Of a stretch of DNA of 64,000 nt, positions 9,077 through 18,213 are shown piece by piece. The notes under the pieces were generated by a model that was not told the DNA's origin, made no database searches, and worked only from the letters and a program-made list of their open reading frames with translations. How positions within the stretch are numbered: the first letter of the stretch is position 1; each line of letters begins with the position of its first letter. A program made the position numbers and the translations under genes. The DNA is from Acidobacteriota bacterium (lineage in GTDB: Bacteria > Acidobacteriota > Thermoanaerobaculia > Multivoradales > J023). Location of the stretch: assembly GCA_029263315.1 (NCBI GenBank), contig JAJCXR010000043.1, positions 1 to 64,000 of the forward strand, read 5' to 3'.

Positions 9077-9086
9077 GTCGGGTCGA
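9060..9086. terminator. Perfect hairpin at the 3' end of the deoxynucleoside kinase gene
   Basis: tcgacccgac (9060-9069) and gtcgggtcga (9077-9086) form a perfect 10-bp stem; the loop holds the TAG stop codon. It lies between convergent genes and could work for both strands. There is no T-tract on either side, so its terminator function is only likely. Confidence 0.5.
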
Positions 9087-9106
9087 GATCCGCCAGCACC
9101 GGTCGA

Positions 9107-11302
9107 TCAGTGCCGTTCGGCGAGATAGGCGAGCACACCGCTGGCAAAAAATCGCGCTTTCTCACGAAAACTGATTTCCCCCGCCGACCACAGCTCCCCC
9201 AGGGAGCTGCCGAGGCAGTGGATGTAGTCTCCGAAACGGCTCCAAGGTCCGTCGATGGCGCATGGGATCTCGGGAAAGCGGACCGTCTCGCCATGGCGCA
9301 CGCCATAGAGCCGATTCCTCACCCCACCAGGCCACAGGACATCGATCTGCCCGTAGCGCTCGTCCCCCAGGCCAAAGCCCAGCTCCAAGCTATCCTGTGA
9401 GGCGTAGCTCGAGCCACCGGTGACCGGCCTCATGGTCGACTGGCCGTTCCAGGTGGTGAAACGGACCACCGCGCCGATGCCGTCCCGGTTGACCACCCCC
9501 TGGGAAGTCAGACCCTTGCTGCCCTTCAGCACAACCTTGGCCCATCGCCGATGATTGCCGCTGTTGATCTCGACCGACAGGGTGCCGTTGGCGATTTTGG
9601 CCTGGGCCTTGGTGGTGTACTCGAACGCCTTGTCGGTGGTTTCCAGGTTGACCTGGTAGACGGCCAAGGGGTCCACCGGCGTCGAGAATACCGGCGCGTG
9701 CTGCACCAGGGGGATCTCCGGTTGGATATCGGCATTGGAGACGGACACGATGTCGCTGAACCCGTCGTCGTTGAGATCGCCGACGGCGACACCGTGCACG
9801 ATGCGCCGATGGTGGTCGGCGGAGCCGGCCAAGGCCTGCAAATCGTAGTCAAAGGCGCCGTGCCCATCGTTCTCGAGAATGACGCCGAAGTTGTCGGCGA
9901 TGTTGATCACCACCGTCACATGGCCACCGTGATAGACAATATCCGTATCCGCATCATTGTCGTAGTCGAACATGGAGGCCCCCCAGCCGAAGGGGGTGGC
10001 CACCAGGTCCCCCACCCCGGGTGAGGAAAATTCGCCCGAAGCGCTGCCGAAGTACCAACGGGAGGACGAGTCCCCCAGCTCATAGGGGCTGAGCACGCCG
10101 TAGATGGGATTCAGCGCCGTGAAGGGCAGGGTGGCGAAATCCCCGAAGTTGCTGCCGAAGATGTCGAGATGGCCGTCATCGTTGAGGTCGGCGAAGGCTA
10201 ATCCCATCCATTGCCCGGGCTCTTGCAGCCCCCGCTCCACCGTCACGTCGGTGAAGTGGCCGCTACCGTCGTTGTCCAGAATGTGGATAAAACCCCGATC
10301 GACACCGCCGTAGCGAGCGAAGGGAATCACCCCCTGATCATCGGCGTGGATGATATCGACATCGCCGTCGAGGTCGTAATCCACCATGGCGACAGCCCAA
10401 GTCAAAGACGGCGAGCCGTCGAAACCCGGCGGAAAGCCCCGCAGCTGGCGGATACCCGAGGAAAGGCTGACATCCTCGAAGTGATTGTTCCCGAGATTGC
10501 GGTAGAGCTGGTTGTGTTGATTGTAGGCGAAGGGGTCGCGACCGATGGCATTACCATTGCTCATGTCTTGCCAAGAATTGGCGACCACGACATCCAGCAG
10601 GCCGTCACCGTCGACATCGCCGAACGAGCACGAGACCGACGACCGCACATCCGATCCAAGGCCATGGCTAGACGATCGATCGTCGAAGGTGCCGTCGCCT
10701 CGGTTCTCGAAGAAGCGATTGCTCCCGAAGTTACTCAAGACGAAGAGATCGGCGTCGCCGTCGTTGTCGGTGTCGCCAAAACAAACTCCAGAGCTATCTT
10801 GATCGGTGGCCGCGACACCGGCTTGCGACGCCAAGTCGATGAGCTCCGACGGCTCCCCTTCCCGAAGCTGGTTCGAGAACAGGCTGTTGTCACGCCCCGG
10901 GCCATTGGTGACGTAAATGTCGATATCGCCATCCGCATCGAAATCGAGCAAGGCGACGCCCGGCGCACCTCGCCACTTGACGGGAAAATCGGGAAAATCC
11001 GAGGGTTGAAGAATCGGCTTCAGATACAACTCCTCCGCCAGGGAGGTGCTCACCGATTCGCCCCTTTGGTAATCGAGGCCGGAGGACAGCTGTTGAGCGA
11101 TATCAACAAACGTTACGGTATCGTCGCCGGCCACGGTCAGGCCAGGCATCCAAAGCAACAGCACCAAAATTAAACGATTCAATAAATTCCCTGCGAGCTC
11201 AACCGATGGAAACCTGGCGGAGGAAGGCTCCGTCGGGCTTCGCGTATCGGTATGGCGACTTGTCACAGGCACTTCGGACACAAGGGGATTCAGCTCACAC
11301 AT
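9107..11302 (-). CDS. FG-GAP/VCBS repeat protein with ASPIC/UnbV domain
   Basis: A 731-residue exported protein. The start at 11302 is set by ggaggt seven bases upstream. A hydrophobic export segment (LILVLLLWMPGLTVAG) comes after about 43 residues, an unusually long lead. Many FG-GAP/VCBS beta-propeller blades follow, each with a calcium-type loop such as DFDADGDIDIYV, DTDNDGDADLFV and DVDGDGLLDVVV. The UnbV/ASPIC domain comes next (RDGIGAVVRFTTWNGQ, GFGLGDERYGQIDVLWPGG). The last 50 residues form a helical tail with two cysteines that is not typical of the family. It is downstream of a TonB receptor, and many such proteins are thought to act in surface binding. Confidence 0.85.
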   Translation of the reverse strand: MCELNPLVSEVPVTSRHTDTRSPTEPSSARFPSVELAGNLLNRLILVLLLWMPGLTVAGDDTVTFVDIAQQLSSGLDYQRGESVSTSLAEELYLKPILQPSDFPDFPVKWRGAPGVALLDFDADGDIDIYVTNGPGRDNSLFSNQLREGEPSELIDLASQAGVAATDQDSSGVCFGDTDNDGDADLFVLSNFGSNRFFENRGDGTFDDRSSSHGLGSDVRSSVSCSFGDVDGDGLLDVVVANSWQDMSNGNAIGRDPFAYNQHNQLYRNLGNNHFEDVSLSSGIRQLRGFPPGFDGSPSLTWAVAMVDYDLDGDVDIIHADDQGVIPFARYGGVDRGFIHILDNDGSGHFTDVTVERGLQEPGQWMGLAFADLNDDGHLDIFGSNFGDFATLPFTALNPIYGVLSPYELGDSSSRWYFGSASGEFSSPGVGDLVATPFGWGASMFDYDNDADTDIVYHGGHVTVVINIADNFGVILENDGHGAFDYDLQALAGSADHHRRIVHGVAVGDLNDDGFSDIVSVSNADIQPEIPLVQHAPVFSTPVDPLAVYQVNLETTDKAFEYTTKAQAKIANGTLSVEINSGNHRRWAKVVLKGSKGLTSQGVVNRDGIGAVVRFTTWNGQSTMRPVTGGSSYASQDSLELGFGLGDERYGQIDVLWPGGVRNRLYGVRHGETVRFPEIPCAIDGPWSRFGDYIHCLGSSLGELWSAGEISFREKARFFASGVLAYLAERH

Positions 11303-12072
11303 CGTAGACCTCCAAAAAAAGGAAGTGGACAAAAGAGATGATTGAATAATGATCAATCTCCCAAGAACCATGCAAACGATGAGCGCTCATCCAGGCAACT
11401 GGTCTCTCTCATTCAAGGGAGACCCTGACCTGGACAGGGCCATCTGCAAGGTGAATGCCAGCTCCCCCCGTCGTCTCCTAGTCCACTGTTTTCGCCGTCC
11501 AGCTCGACCGGCGAAAAGCTCATCCTGCTGGGCCAGCAGCGGTGCCCGCGGGGCATTTTTTAGCAAAGCATCCGACCGTTTTCGAAACCCAACCCTCCGA
11601 CCTTCGCTTTTCTTAAGCCATCACTCCCTCCCCCATCGCCATGCCCCGTCCGGTGTCCGCCGGAGCAACACCTGTCAACTATCGCTATCCCGGCGATGTC
11701 AACTTTCTTGGCACGCAAGCGGGACCCGCAGAAAGGGCGATAGCTCTCCGTTGGCATAGCTTGCCAACTTTGTTGGCAAGGCATTCGCCATCGCCAATTC
11801 ATAGATCCTCCCCAGGGCACACCGCACCGGCAGTGAAAGATGCGCAGGCGAACCGCACCTTTGTCCAAAGAAACTCAATTAATCAGGGATCTGTGCGAAG
11901 GATACTATCAGCAGGAAATGCGAAGTGGAACAGAAGACGAGCTTTTTACCTGCCAAAAAAAGACCACAAAGGCTGGGCTTCGAATGGGGAATGACTTGGA
12001 TCTATCAAGCGACGACTCGGCCTATCAGAAGCCCCTCCGGAAGTGGTTTCGATTCAACCGGATAGCTCCCAA
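11303..12072. other. 770-bp lower-GC intergenic region with hairpins
   Basis: This spacer between the TonB receptor stop and the FG-GAP gene start has no convincing gene. It is visibly less GC-rich than its surroundings. It holds a perfect hairpin at 11760-11780, a short gcggg/cccgc hairpin near 11720-11730, and several repeats of an atcgc/gcgat motif. A leader RNA for the FG-GAP gene, or decayed sequence, are both possible. One weak small frame (11840-12076, plus) is discussed in the findings. Confidence 0.5.
11760..11780. repeat. Perfect 9-bp inverted repeat
   Basis: cttgccaac (11760-11768) pairs with gttggcaag (11772-11780) around a ttt loop. No T-tract follows on either strand, so it is a candidate operator or RNA hairpin rather than a classical terminator. 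Confidence 0.6.
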
Positions 12073-14400
12073 CTAGAATTGGTAACTCACCTCCAGGACC
12101 CAACGCCGACCCTCGAGCTGGTAATCCCCGGGGATCTCACCGGAGCTTGGTTCGAAGACATCTTCGTCGAGCAGATTGCCGACGTTGACCGCCACTTCCC
12201 ACGCCTCAGCCAGATAACGCCGCCGCAACGTGAGATCGAGCAGAGCGTAGTCAGCGATGGCCGGACGCGAGTCCCCTTCGGCCCGGCCCCGGTCGCCGAC
12301 CCAATGTACCTTGCCATTGAGGCTCCAGACATCCGTGAAGCTCCAATTCATGGCCAGATAGAGCTGCCTGGACGGTGCAAACGGAACGGTGGCGCCGGTC
12401 AAGCGGTCCGTCGACCGCTGCCATGAGAAATTCCCTTGGAGGTTGCAATGCCGGGTCGCCTGCCAGGCGGTTTCGATCTCAAAACCATAACCTTCCTGTT
12501 GCTTCGCATTGCGGTAGGTGTTCGACACCCGGTCGGTGTCCGGAACCAGATCGATGAGGTCGTCGATCTCGTAGCCGAACAAGCTGACGGCGGCGCGGAG
12601 GTCAGGGTTGGGGCGATAGTCGAACACCAACTCCAGGACCTCGATGGTTTCCGGATCGAGATCCGGATTGCCCAATTGCACCGGGTTGTTCTCCAAGAAG
12701 AGCTCGACAAACGACGGCGCCCGGAAAGCCGTGCCATAGAGCAGCTTGGTGGTCAGCTGCGGCCGGTCCGGATCACCCCCGGGCGCCGGTTTGTGGATCA
12801 GCGCAAGGCGGGGATTGAGCGTGCTACCGAAGTCCGAGTAGCGGTCAAAGCGGAGGCCAGCGGTCAGCTCCCAGCGAGGTGAGATTTCCCACCGATCTTG
12901 GAGCGAAACGTACCATTCGTCCCGCTCCTGGTCGGAAACAAAGATGAACGGCGAGTCGGTGATGTCGGTCAATGTGCCATCGACCACCGGCTGCGAGCCG
13001 TCGATCACCCCCGGCCCGAAGTTCAGCGTCTCCGCCGTGTCCAACCAATGGGTATCGAAGCCGGCCCCCAGGCGCCAGCGGTGTTTGCCTTGACCTTGGT
13101 AAATGGCGAACGTATCGAAGGATAGGGTACGGTCGTAATCCGCCGGGTTACCGATGAAGCCGTCGGGAAAGAGCACAAATTGCTCGGGGCGGTCGAAATT
13201 GACGTTACCGTCCCCCCCGATGGGTAGGACCGTTCCCCGCGGGAAGAGGCGCAGGTTACCGTCTTGCCGTTGGTCGAGATAGAGGAAGCTCAAACGGGAG
13301 CCCAGCTTCCAGGAGGAGGACACCTGGGTCTGGTAATCGATGTCGACGAGAAAATGCGTGCTGTCGATCTTGCCCTCTGGATCGAGGGATTGCGCCGCCC
13401 CGGCCCCCACCTCCCGATCGTTTTCCAGCCAACTCCACAGGCGCACCGTCCAATCGTTGCGCTGCATCGTCAAGTGGGCGTCCAAGACCTCAAAACCGGT
13501 TTGCAGGCTGCCCGGCGCCAGCGACGCCGAGGTCCCGAAGCCGTCATCTAGGATGCTCTGCAGATCACGTTCCACACGACGACCGGAGTCGCCGGCGCTG
13601 CGCTGCCACTCGAAACCGAAGGCCATATCCCAGCCCTTGAAGCGGCTGCTGTGCACCGCCCACACTTGCGCCGTATCGAAGGAGCCCAGGCGGAAACCAA
13701 CTTCGCTTCCCTCGATGTCCGCCGCCGTCCTGGTGATGATGTTGACGACGCCGGCAAAGGCGTCGGCGCCATAGACCGCCGACCCCGGTCCTCGGATCAC
13801 CTCGACCCTGGCGATGTTCGCCACCGGCATGCGGAAGACAAAGAGCGGCCCGCCGGTCAGCAGATGATTGATCGGCAGCCCATCCAATAGGGTCAGGACT
13901 TGGTTGTTGGCCTGGGAGTGGATGCCGCGCATCGAGAACACGGGATCCAAAGGTTTGACTTGGGAAGGCACGATATGCAGTCCCGGGACCATTTCCAGCA
14001 CCTCGCCCAAGTGGGAGGCGCCCATGGCGCGGATCTGCGCCGCGGTGATGACACTGGCGACGGCCGGTGCTTCGGAGATCAGCTCGGGATCCCCAGGGGA
14101 AGCGACTTCGACCTTGAGAAAACCCAGCTCGGCCAAGCTCAGGGCGGCGATGCGGTCCAGGGTTTCCTTCTCCATTTGGGCTTCGACGCCGGAATCCGTC
14201 GGTTCTGCAGGGCCGTTGGGATGAGCTTGGGCGACGGTCGGCAGGGCCAGGAACAGAGCCAAAAACAGGCCACAGCAACAATAGACCGACCCGTGCCAAG
14301 CCCCCCATGCCCACGGCGCCTTCAGCCACCTTTTCGCCCTTCGTCTCCGCGGCTTCAATATCTCCCCCTTGGCGCCTCCACCGGACGTCTCCGGGCTCAC
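12073..14400 (-). CDS. TonB-dependent outer membrane receptor
   Basis: A 775-residue outer-membrane importer. A GTG start (14400) is followed by a very basic lead and a signal segment (CCGLFLALFLALPTVAQA). The plug domain is clear: ELGFLKVEVASPG, ISEAPAVASVITAAQIRAMG, DPVFSMRGIHSQANNQVL, LLDGLPINHLLTG, RVEVIRGPGSAVYGADAF and GVVNIITR. The rest is a beta-barrel of about 22 strands ending in the terminal aromatic signature WVLEVSYQF. The substrate is unknown. The plug resembles the BtuB/Cir-type siderophore and cobalamin group, and no transporter genes adjoin it. The long arginine-rich N-terminus makes the exact start uncertain. Confidence 0.9.
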   Translation of the reverse strand: MSPETSGGGAKGEILKPRRRRAKRWLKAPWAWGAWHGSVYCCCGLFLALFLALPTVAQAHPNGPAEPTDSGVEAQMEKETLDRIAALSLAELGFLKVEVASPGDPELISEAPAVASVITAAQIRAMGASHLGEVLEMVPGLHIVPSQVKPLDPVFSMRGIHSQANNQVLTLLDGLPINHLLTGGPLFVFRMPVANIARVEVIRGPGSAVYGADAFAGVVNIITRTAADIEGSEVGFRLGSFDTAQVWAVHSSRFKGWDMAFGFEWQRSAGDSGRRVERDLQSILDDGFGTSASLAPGSLQTGFEVLDAHLTMQRNDWTVRLWSWLENDREVGAGAAQSLDPEGKIDSTHFLVDIDYQTQVSSSWKLGSRLSFLYLDQRQDGNLRLFPRGTVLPIGGDGNVNFDRPEQFVLFPDGFIGNPADYDRTLSFDTFAIYQGQGKHRWRLGAGFDTHWLDTAETLNFGPGVIDGSQPVVDGTLTDITDSPFIFVSDQERDEWYVSLQDRWEISPRWELTAGLRFDRYSDFGSTLNPRLALIHKPAPGGDPDRPQLTTKLLYGTAFRAPSFVELFLENNPVQLGNPDLDPETIEVLELVFDYRPNPDLRAAVSLFGYEIDDLIDLVPDTDRVSNTYRNAKQQEGYGFEIETAWQATRHCNLQGNFSWQRSTDRLTGATVPFAPSRQLYLAMNWSFTDVWSLNGKVHWVGDRGRAEGDSRPAIADYALLDLTLRRRYLAEAWEVAVNVGNLLDEDVFEPSSGEIPGDYQLEGRRWVLEVSYQF

Positions 14401-14543
14401 CGAGGGGCCTCGGTGCCCCGCGGAAAACCGCCACCCATCCCTTCAATGATGCTGCAGTATAACCCATTCGCCTCGTCCCCTCGTCGGCTGCAACTGATAA
14501 GCTACCCCCATCTGAGCCGACACCTGATGGTACCTTTGGCAAG

Positions 14544-15770
14544 GTGCTCGCCGAGCTCCAAGCCCTCAGGAATACCTTCGACGGGTCCCTTCCCATGCCC
14601 TCTCTACAGCGTCCTGGAGGCCAGCAAATCGACACCCTGCCCGATCTTTCCGACCGTGAGCTCATCGACCTCGTCCGCCGGGTATTTGCGCCACGCCCCG
14701 GCGACGACAAGCTCGCCTTGCTGGTAGATCTGCCCGACGGCGAGATCGCCGATAGCGAAGAGTGGCGGGACCGCCGTCATCTGGCGGCGACCTGGCTGCG
14801 ACGGCTGGATGCCGCACAGGCCGAAACCGGGCTGCGATGTCACCTTTTCGCCTACGGCAACGTACGGGCCAACAATGCCGACCTGCCGGCGACGGCCTGG
14901 CGAATCGACGGCGAGCTGCCGACCGACGCGGCGGCCGCCGCAGAGCTCGAGGCGACCCCCTTTCTCCACCTCTTCGAGCACTACCCCATTTTCATCGCCT
15001 TGAGTCAGTTTTCGGCCACGGCGCCGCTCAAGCTGACGGCCGCCCGCCACGGCTTCCGCGCCGCCACGATGCCGGGCTTCAATCGTTCGATGATCAACGC
15101 CCTGCGGCTGGATTATGTCGAGGTGGATCGTCGGGTCCGCGCCTTGGCGAAACGTCTCGATGAGGCCTCAGCGGCCCACTTCCGTTTCTCCGTCGCCGGC
15201 CAAGTGCATCGCCTGAGCCTCGACTTGCGACACCGTCGGGCCCATCCCTCCGGCGGACTGGTGCAAGAGCCCGGAAAGGCCGGCAACTTGCCGTCGGGCG
15301 AGGCCTACATCGTGCCTTACGAAGGGGAAATCGCTGGCGACGTCAGTCGATCCAATGGCGTCTTGCCCGTCCAGCTCGACGACGAGGTGGTGCTCTACCG
15401 CATTGTGGAAAACCGCGCCGTGGACATCCTCAATCAGGGCCCGCAGGCCGACGCCGAACGACGGCATCTGCTCGCCGAACCCGCCTACGGCAACATGGCG
15501 GAGCTCGGCCTCGGCGTCTTGGGAGATTTCGGCGTCGAGCCGGTGGGGCGCATTCTGTTGGACGAGAAGTTGGGTTTGCACATCGCCTTTGGACGCAGCG
15601 ACCACTTCGGCGGTCAAGTGGGCGCCGCCCAGTTCAGCCACCCGCAGGCGGTTGTGCATATCGACCGTGTCTACCTCGCCCAAACCCAACCCAAGGTCCA
15701 CGTCGACCGGGTCGACCTGGAGGCCGCCGAGGGCGAGGTGCCCCTGATGCGTCACGGTAAATATGTTTGA
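14544..15770 (+). CDS. M29-like metallo-aminopeptidase family protein
   Basis: A 408-residue protein. The C-terminal half resembles aminopeptidase T (M29), with NLPSGEAYIVPYEG (family pattern NLPxGExxxxP), ELGLGVLGD, ILLDEKLGLHIAFGRSDHFGG and a closing HIDRVYL segment. These carry the Glu, His and Asp residues expected to bind metal. The N-terminal half is diverged. The start is uncertain: GTG at 14544 keeps more sequence, and ATG at 14595 is the alternative. It is divergent from the TonB receptor and 66 bp upstream of a hotdog-fold gene. A soluble peptidase or hydrolase role is likely; the substrate is unknown. Confidence 0.65.
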   Translation: MLAELQALRNTFDGSLPMPSLQRPGGQQIDTLPDLSDRELIDLVRRVFAPRPGDDKLALLVDLPDGEIADSEEWRDRRHLAATWLRRLDAAQAETGLRCHLFAYGNVRANNADLPATAWRIDGELPTDAAAAAELEATPFLHLFEHYPIFIALSQFSATAPLKLTAARHGFRAATMPGFNRSMINALRLDYVEVDRRVRALAKRLDEASAAHFRFSVAGQVHRLSLDLRHRRAHPSGGLVQEPGKAGNLPSGEAYIVPYEGEIAGDVSRSNGVLPVQLDDEVVLYRIVENRAVDILNQGPQADAERRHLLAEPAYGNMAELGLGVLGDFGVEPVGRILLDEKLGLHIAFGRSDHFGGQVGAAQFSHPQAVVHIDRVYLAQTQPKVHVDRVDLEAAEGEVPLMRHGKYV

Positions 15771-15836
15771 CGGCGGCCAGCCCACGATGGCGGCCAAACC
15801 ATCCGACGACCGACCACGAGCTTGAAGGAGCCCAGC

Positions 15837-16172
15837 ATGTCGAGCTTCAATGATCACCTGGGGTTGCACAGGGGCGACGATGGCGAGAGCATCGTGCTCG
15901 ATACCCGCCCGGAGCACCAAATCGTCCCGGGAACCATCCATTTTGCGGTGTTGACCACCCTCGCCGAGGTGGCGGCCGCCCAGGCTACGGAGGCCTCGGT
16001 GGTGCCGGCTTCCGTCCATGTCCAACTGCTGAGTCGTGCCGAGCCGGGTCGCCTGGTGGCCAAGGGCCGCTTGCTCCGTCGAGGAAGACGTGCGGCTTTC
16101 GCCGAGGGCGAGGTGACCCAGGATGGAAAGCTGGTGGCCAAAGCTTCGGTGCAGTTTGCTGTCCTCAGCTAA
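15837..16172 (+). CDS. Hotdog-fold thioesterase (PaaI-like)
   Basis: A 111-residue small protein. AAGGAG six bases before the ATG at 15837 fixes the start. The sequence fits the hotdog fold: HQIVPGTIHFAVLTTLAEVAAAQA is the hot-dog helix region, and VVPASVHVQLLSRAEPGRL, VAKGRLLRRGRRAAFAEGEV and DGKLVAKASVQFAV form the beta sheet. Members hydrolyse acyl-CoA or acyl-ACP thioesters. The catalytic Asp/Glu often found in the helix may be the Glu of TLAEV. The gene follows the M29-like gene on the same strand. Confidence 0.75.
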   Translation: MSSFNDHLGLHRGDDGESIVLDTRPEHQIVPGTIHFAVLTTLAEVAAAQATEASVVPASVHVQLLSRAEPGRLVAKGRLLRRGRRAAFAEGEVTQDGKLVAKASVQFAVLS

Positions 16173-16193
16173 GATCGACTGCGGGCGTCGCCA

Positions 16194-16877
16194 TCAGACC
16201 TGCGGCAATCCCTCGCCGCCGGTCTGTAGCAGACCAACCTCCAGGGCAAAACGCACCAAATCCGCCCGGCTACGGAAGGCCAGCTTTTCCGCCACCCGAT
16301 AGCGATAGGTTTCAATGCTCTTGACGCTGATGCTCAAACGCTCGGCGATCTCGCGATTGGTGTAGCCGTAGGACACGGCCCGCAGGACCTCCTTCTCGCG
16401 CTTGCTCAGTAGCTCCAGTTGCCCGTCCAACTCGCGACGTTTGGTGGAGCCCAGGGCGACGCCGGGATCGAGCGGCAGCCCGCCGGTGGGTACCTCGACA
16501 TAACCTCGCCCGCGGTAGACCTTACGGATCACCGACAACAGCTCGATCTTGGAACGGCGATAGACGACATAACCCAGAGATCGGGTGGCCAGGGCGGAGC
16601 GCAGCAACGAAATATCTTGGTGCAAGGCGAGCACCACGGTTCGGACCGGCGGCTGCAGGGCCGAGAGTCGTTCGAGGGTCCGTAGACCGATGCCCGGCAT
16701 CGTCAGGTCGAGCAGCACCACATCCGGCTGCAAGTCCGTGGCGATCTGCACCACATGCTCCCCCTGCACGACCCGCCCGATGACTTCCATGTCTTCCTGA
16801 GCTTGAATCAGCTTGCCGATGCCCCCATCCGAAGGCTCTTGCCCATCGGCGATCAACACTGCGACCTTATCGCTCAT
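16194..16877 (-). CDS. LuxR-type DNA-binding response regulator
   Basis: A 227-residue protein starting at the ATG at 16877 (longer forms add a non-conserved lead). The receiver domain has the phospho-acceptor region DLQPDVVLLDLTMPGIG with D in LLDLTMP. The usual acidic pair after the first strand is weak (LIADGQEP), and the conserved Thr and Lys regions read VVLALHQD and RRSKIE. The C-terminal GerE/LuxR helix-turn-helix is intact (LLSKREKEVLRAVSYGY, TNREIAERLSISVKSIE). No histidine kinase is adjacent, and the altered acidic pocket suggests it may be atypical. It is convergent with the hotdog gene. Confidence 0.85.
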   Translation of the reverse strand: MSDKVAVLIADGQEPSDGGIGKLIQAQEDMEVIGRVVQGEHVVQIATDLQPDVVLLDLTMPGIGLRTLERLSALQPPVRTVVLALHQDISLLRSALATRSLGYVVYRRSKIELLSVIRKVYRGRGYVEVPTGGLPLDPGVALGSTKRRELDGQLELLSKREKEVLRAVSYGYTNREIAERLSISVKSIETYRYRVAEKLAFRSRADLVRFALEVGLLQTGGEGLPQV

Positions 16878-17187
16878 CGATTGGGATCCCCTCCGCCCAA
16901 TGATCCTCTGACCCATGCATACATTGTCTCCCCTCGACCAGCCCACCACAGTCTCTGCTGGAACCTGCATCGCAACACACGACGTCCTCGGCTATTCGTT
17001 GTCCGATGCGCATTCAATCATATCCACCAGGTGGGACAAAGCCGGTCTTGCAGGGTCGCCCCTCGGGCCATCTCGCTGGTTGCGGCGTGGCGAGCCCAAG
17101 CCCAAATTTAGCGGAATTTGTATTAGACTGCGCGCCCGCTGGCAGCCACTTTCATCCGCTGCCCGGGATACTGCATGGAGCGATCCG
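16878..17187. other. Divergent regulatory region between LuxR regulator and carbamate kinase
   Basis: A 310-bp spacer without a supported gene. A ccacc-a-ggtgg palindrome lies around 17023-17033. A TATTAG-type box near 17120 could serve the plus-strand gene. No -35 match is convincing. Confidence 0.35.
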
Positions 17188-18186
17188 ATGTCCCGAAATT
17201 CATCCCTTGAGACCCCTGCTTCGCCGACCGGCAAGAGGCCAACCGTCGAGCGTAGGGTCGTCGTCGCTTTGGGCGGCAACGCCATCACCCAGCCCGGCGA
17301 GGACGACAGCGTCCAGCAGGATTACATCAACCTGGACCGCAGTCTCACCAGCATCGCCCGCCTGGTCGAAAACGGCTATGAAGTGATCATGACCCACGGC
17401 AACGGGCCACAGGTCGGCAACCAGATGATCCGCGTCGAGCTCAGTCGCCAGCAAGCCCCCGATCTGCCCCTCGACGTCATGGTGGCCGACCTGCAAGGCG
17501 GGCTCGGCTACATGATCGAGCGCGTCCTGCGCAACAAGCTGCACCGCCTCGGCATCGAACGCTCAATCTGCGTCCTCCTCACCATGGTGGAAGTGGATGT
17601 CGACGACCCGGCGTTCGACAACCCTTCCAAGTTCGTCGGTGCCGCCTTTGATCCCGAGGAGGTCGAAACCCTGGCGAAAGAGCGCGGCTGGCTGATGAAA
17701 GAAGATCGTGGCCGCGGCTGGCGACGGGTCGTTCCATCACCACAGCCCATCCGCATCGTGGCCAGCGACCTGATCCAGCAGATCGTTTCCAACGGCAACT
17801 TGGCCATCGTCGCCGGCGGCGGCGGTATCCCCGTCTCCCGCGACAGCGAGGGCATCTTGCATGGCGTCGAAGGGGTCATCGACAAGGACTTGGCGTCCAC
17901 CGTCTTGGCCCTCGATACCGGCGCCAGCGAGCTCTACATCCTGACCGCCGTCAAGCGCGTGGCGCTTCACTTCGGCACCCCGGAAGAGCGCTTCCTGGAT
18001 ACCGTGCCGGTGGCCGAAGCACGGCGCTACATGGCCGAGGGTCATTTTCCAGCGGGCAGCATGGGCCCCAAGATGGAGGCCGCCTGCCGCTTTGTCGAGC
18101 ACGGGGGCAAGCGGTCCCTGATCACCGATGTCTTCAGTCTCGACGAGGCGTTGGCGGGCAAAACCGGTACTTGGATCGTCCCTTGA
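17188..18186 (+). CDS. arcC: Carbamate kinase
   Basis: A 332-residue amino-acid-kinase-fold enzyme that interconverts carbamoyl phosphate plus ADP with carbamate plus ATP. Signatures are RRVVVALGGNAITQPGE (nucleotide loop), MTHGNGPQVGNQM (phosphate binding), VSNGNLAIVAGGGGIPV, GVIDKDLASTVLAL, and the C-terminal FPAGSMGPKMEAACRFVEHGG. ATG at 17188 with ggag eight bases upstream gives a normal-length protein. Arginine deiminase and ornithine carbamoyltransferase genes, its usual partners, are absent here. It could instead recycle carbamoyl phosphate from purine or allantoin breakdown. Confidence 0.93.
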   Translation: MSRNSSLETPASPTGKRPTVERRVVVALGGNAITQPGEDDSVQQDYINLDRSLTSIARLVENGYEVIMTHGNGPQVGNQMIRVELSRQQAPDLPLDVMVADLQGGLGYMIERVLRNKLHRLGIERSICVLLTMVEVDVDDPAFDNPSKFVGAAFDPEEVETLAKERGWLMKEDRGRGWRRVVPSPQPIRIVASDLIQQIVSNGNLAIVAGGGGIPVSRDSEGILHGVEGVIDKDLASTVLALDTGASELYILTAVKRVALHFGTPEERFLDTVPVAEARRYMAEGHFPAGSMGPKMEAACRFVEHGGKRSLITDVFSLDEALAGKTGTWIVP

Positions 18187-18213
18187 GCACCGAGGATGCC
18201 ATCCCCCCAGCCG

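Noticed and set aside
11641..11870. A cyclic-di-GMP or cobalamin riboswitch before the FG-GAP gene
   Set aside because: I looked for the conserved cores and did not find them; only generic hairpins are present.
11840..12076. Plus-strand 78-codon frame between the TonB receptor and FG-GAP genes
   Set aside because: No ribosome site, codon use unlike the neighbours, and convergent overlap with the receptor stop. Kept only as a point within the spacer finding.
12899..14710. Long minus and plus frames overlapping the TonB receptor gene and its upstream region
   Set aside because: They are arginine- and proline-rich shadows typical of high-GC DNA. The receptor frame has plug motifs and a beta-barrel ending.
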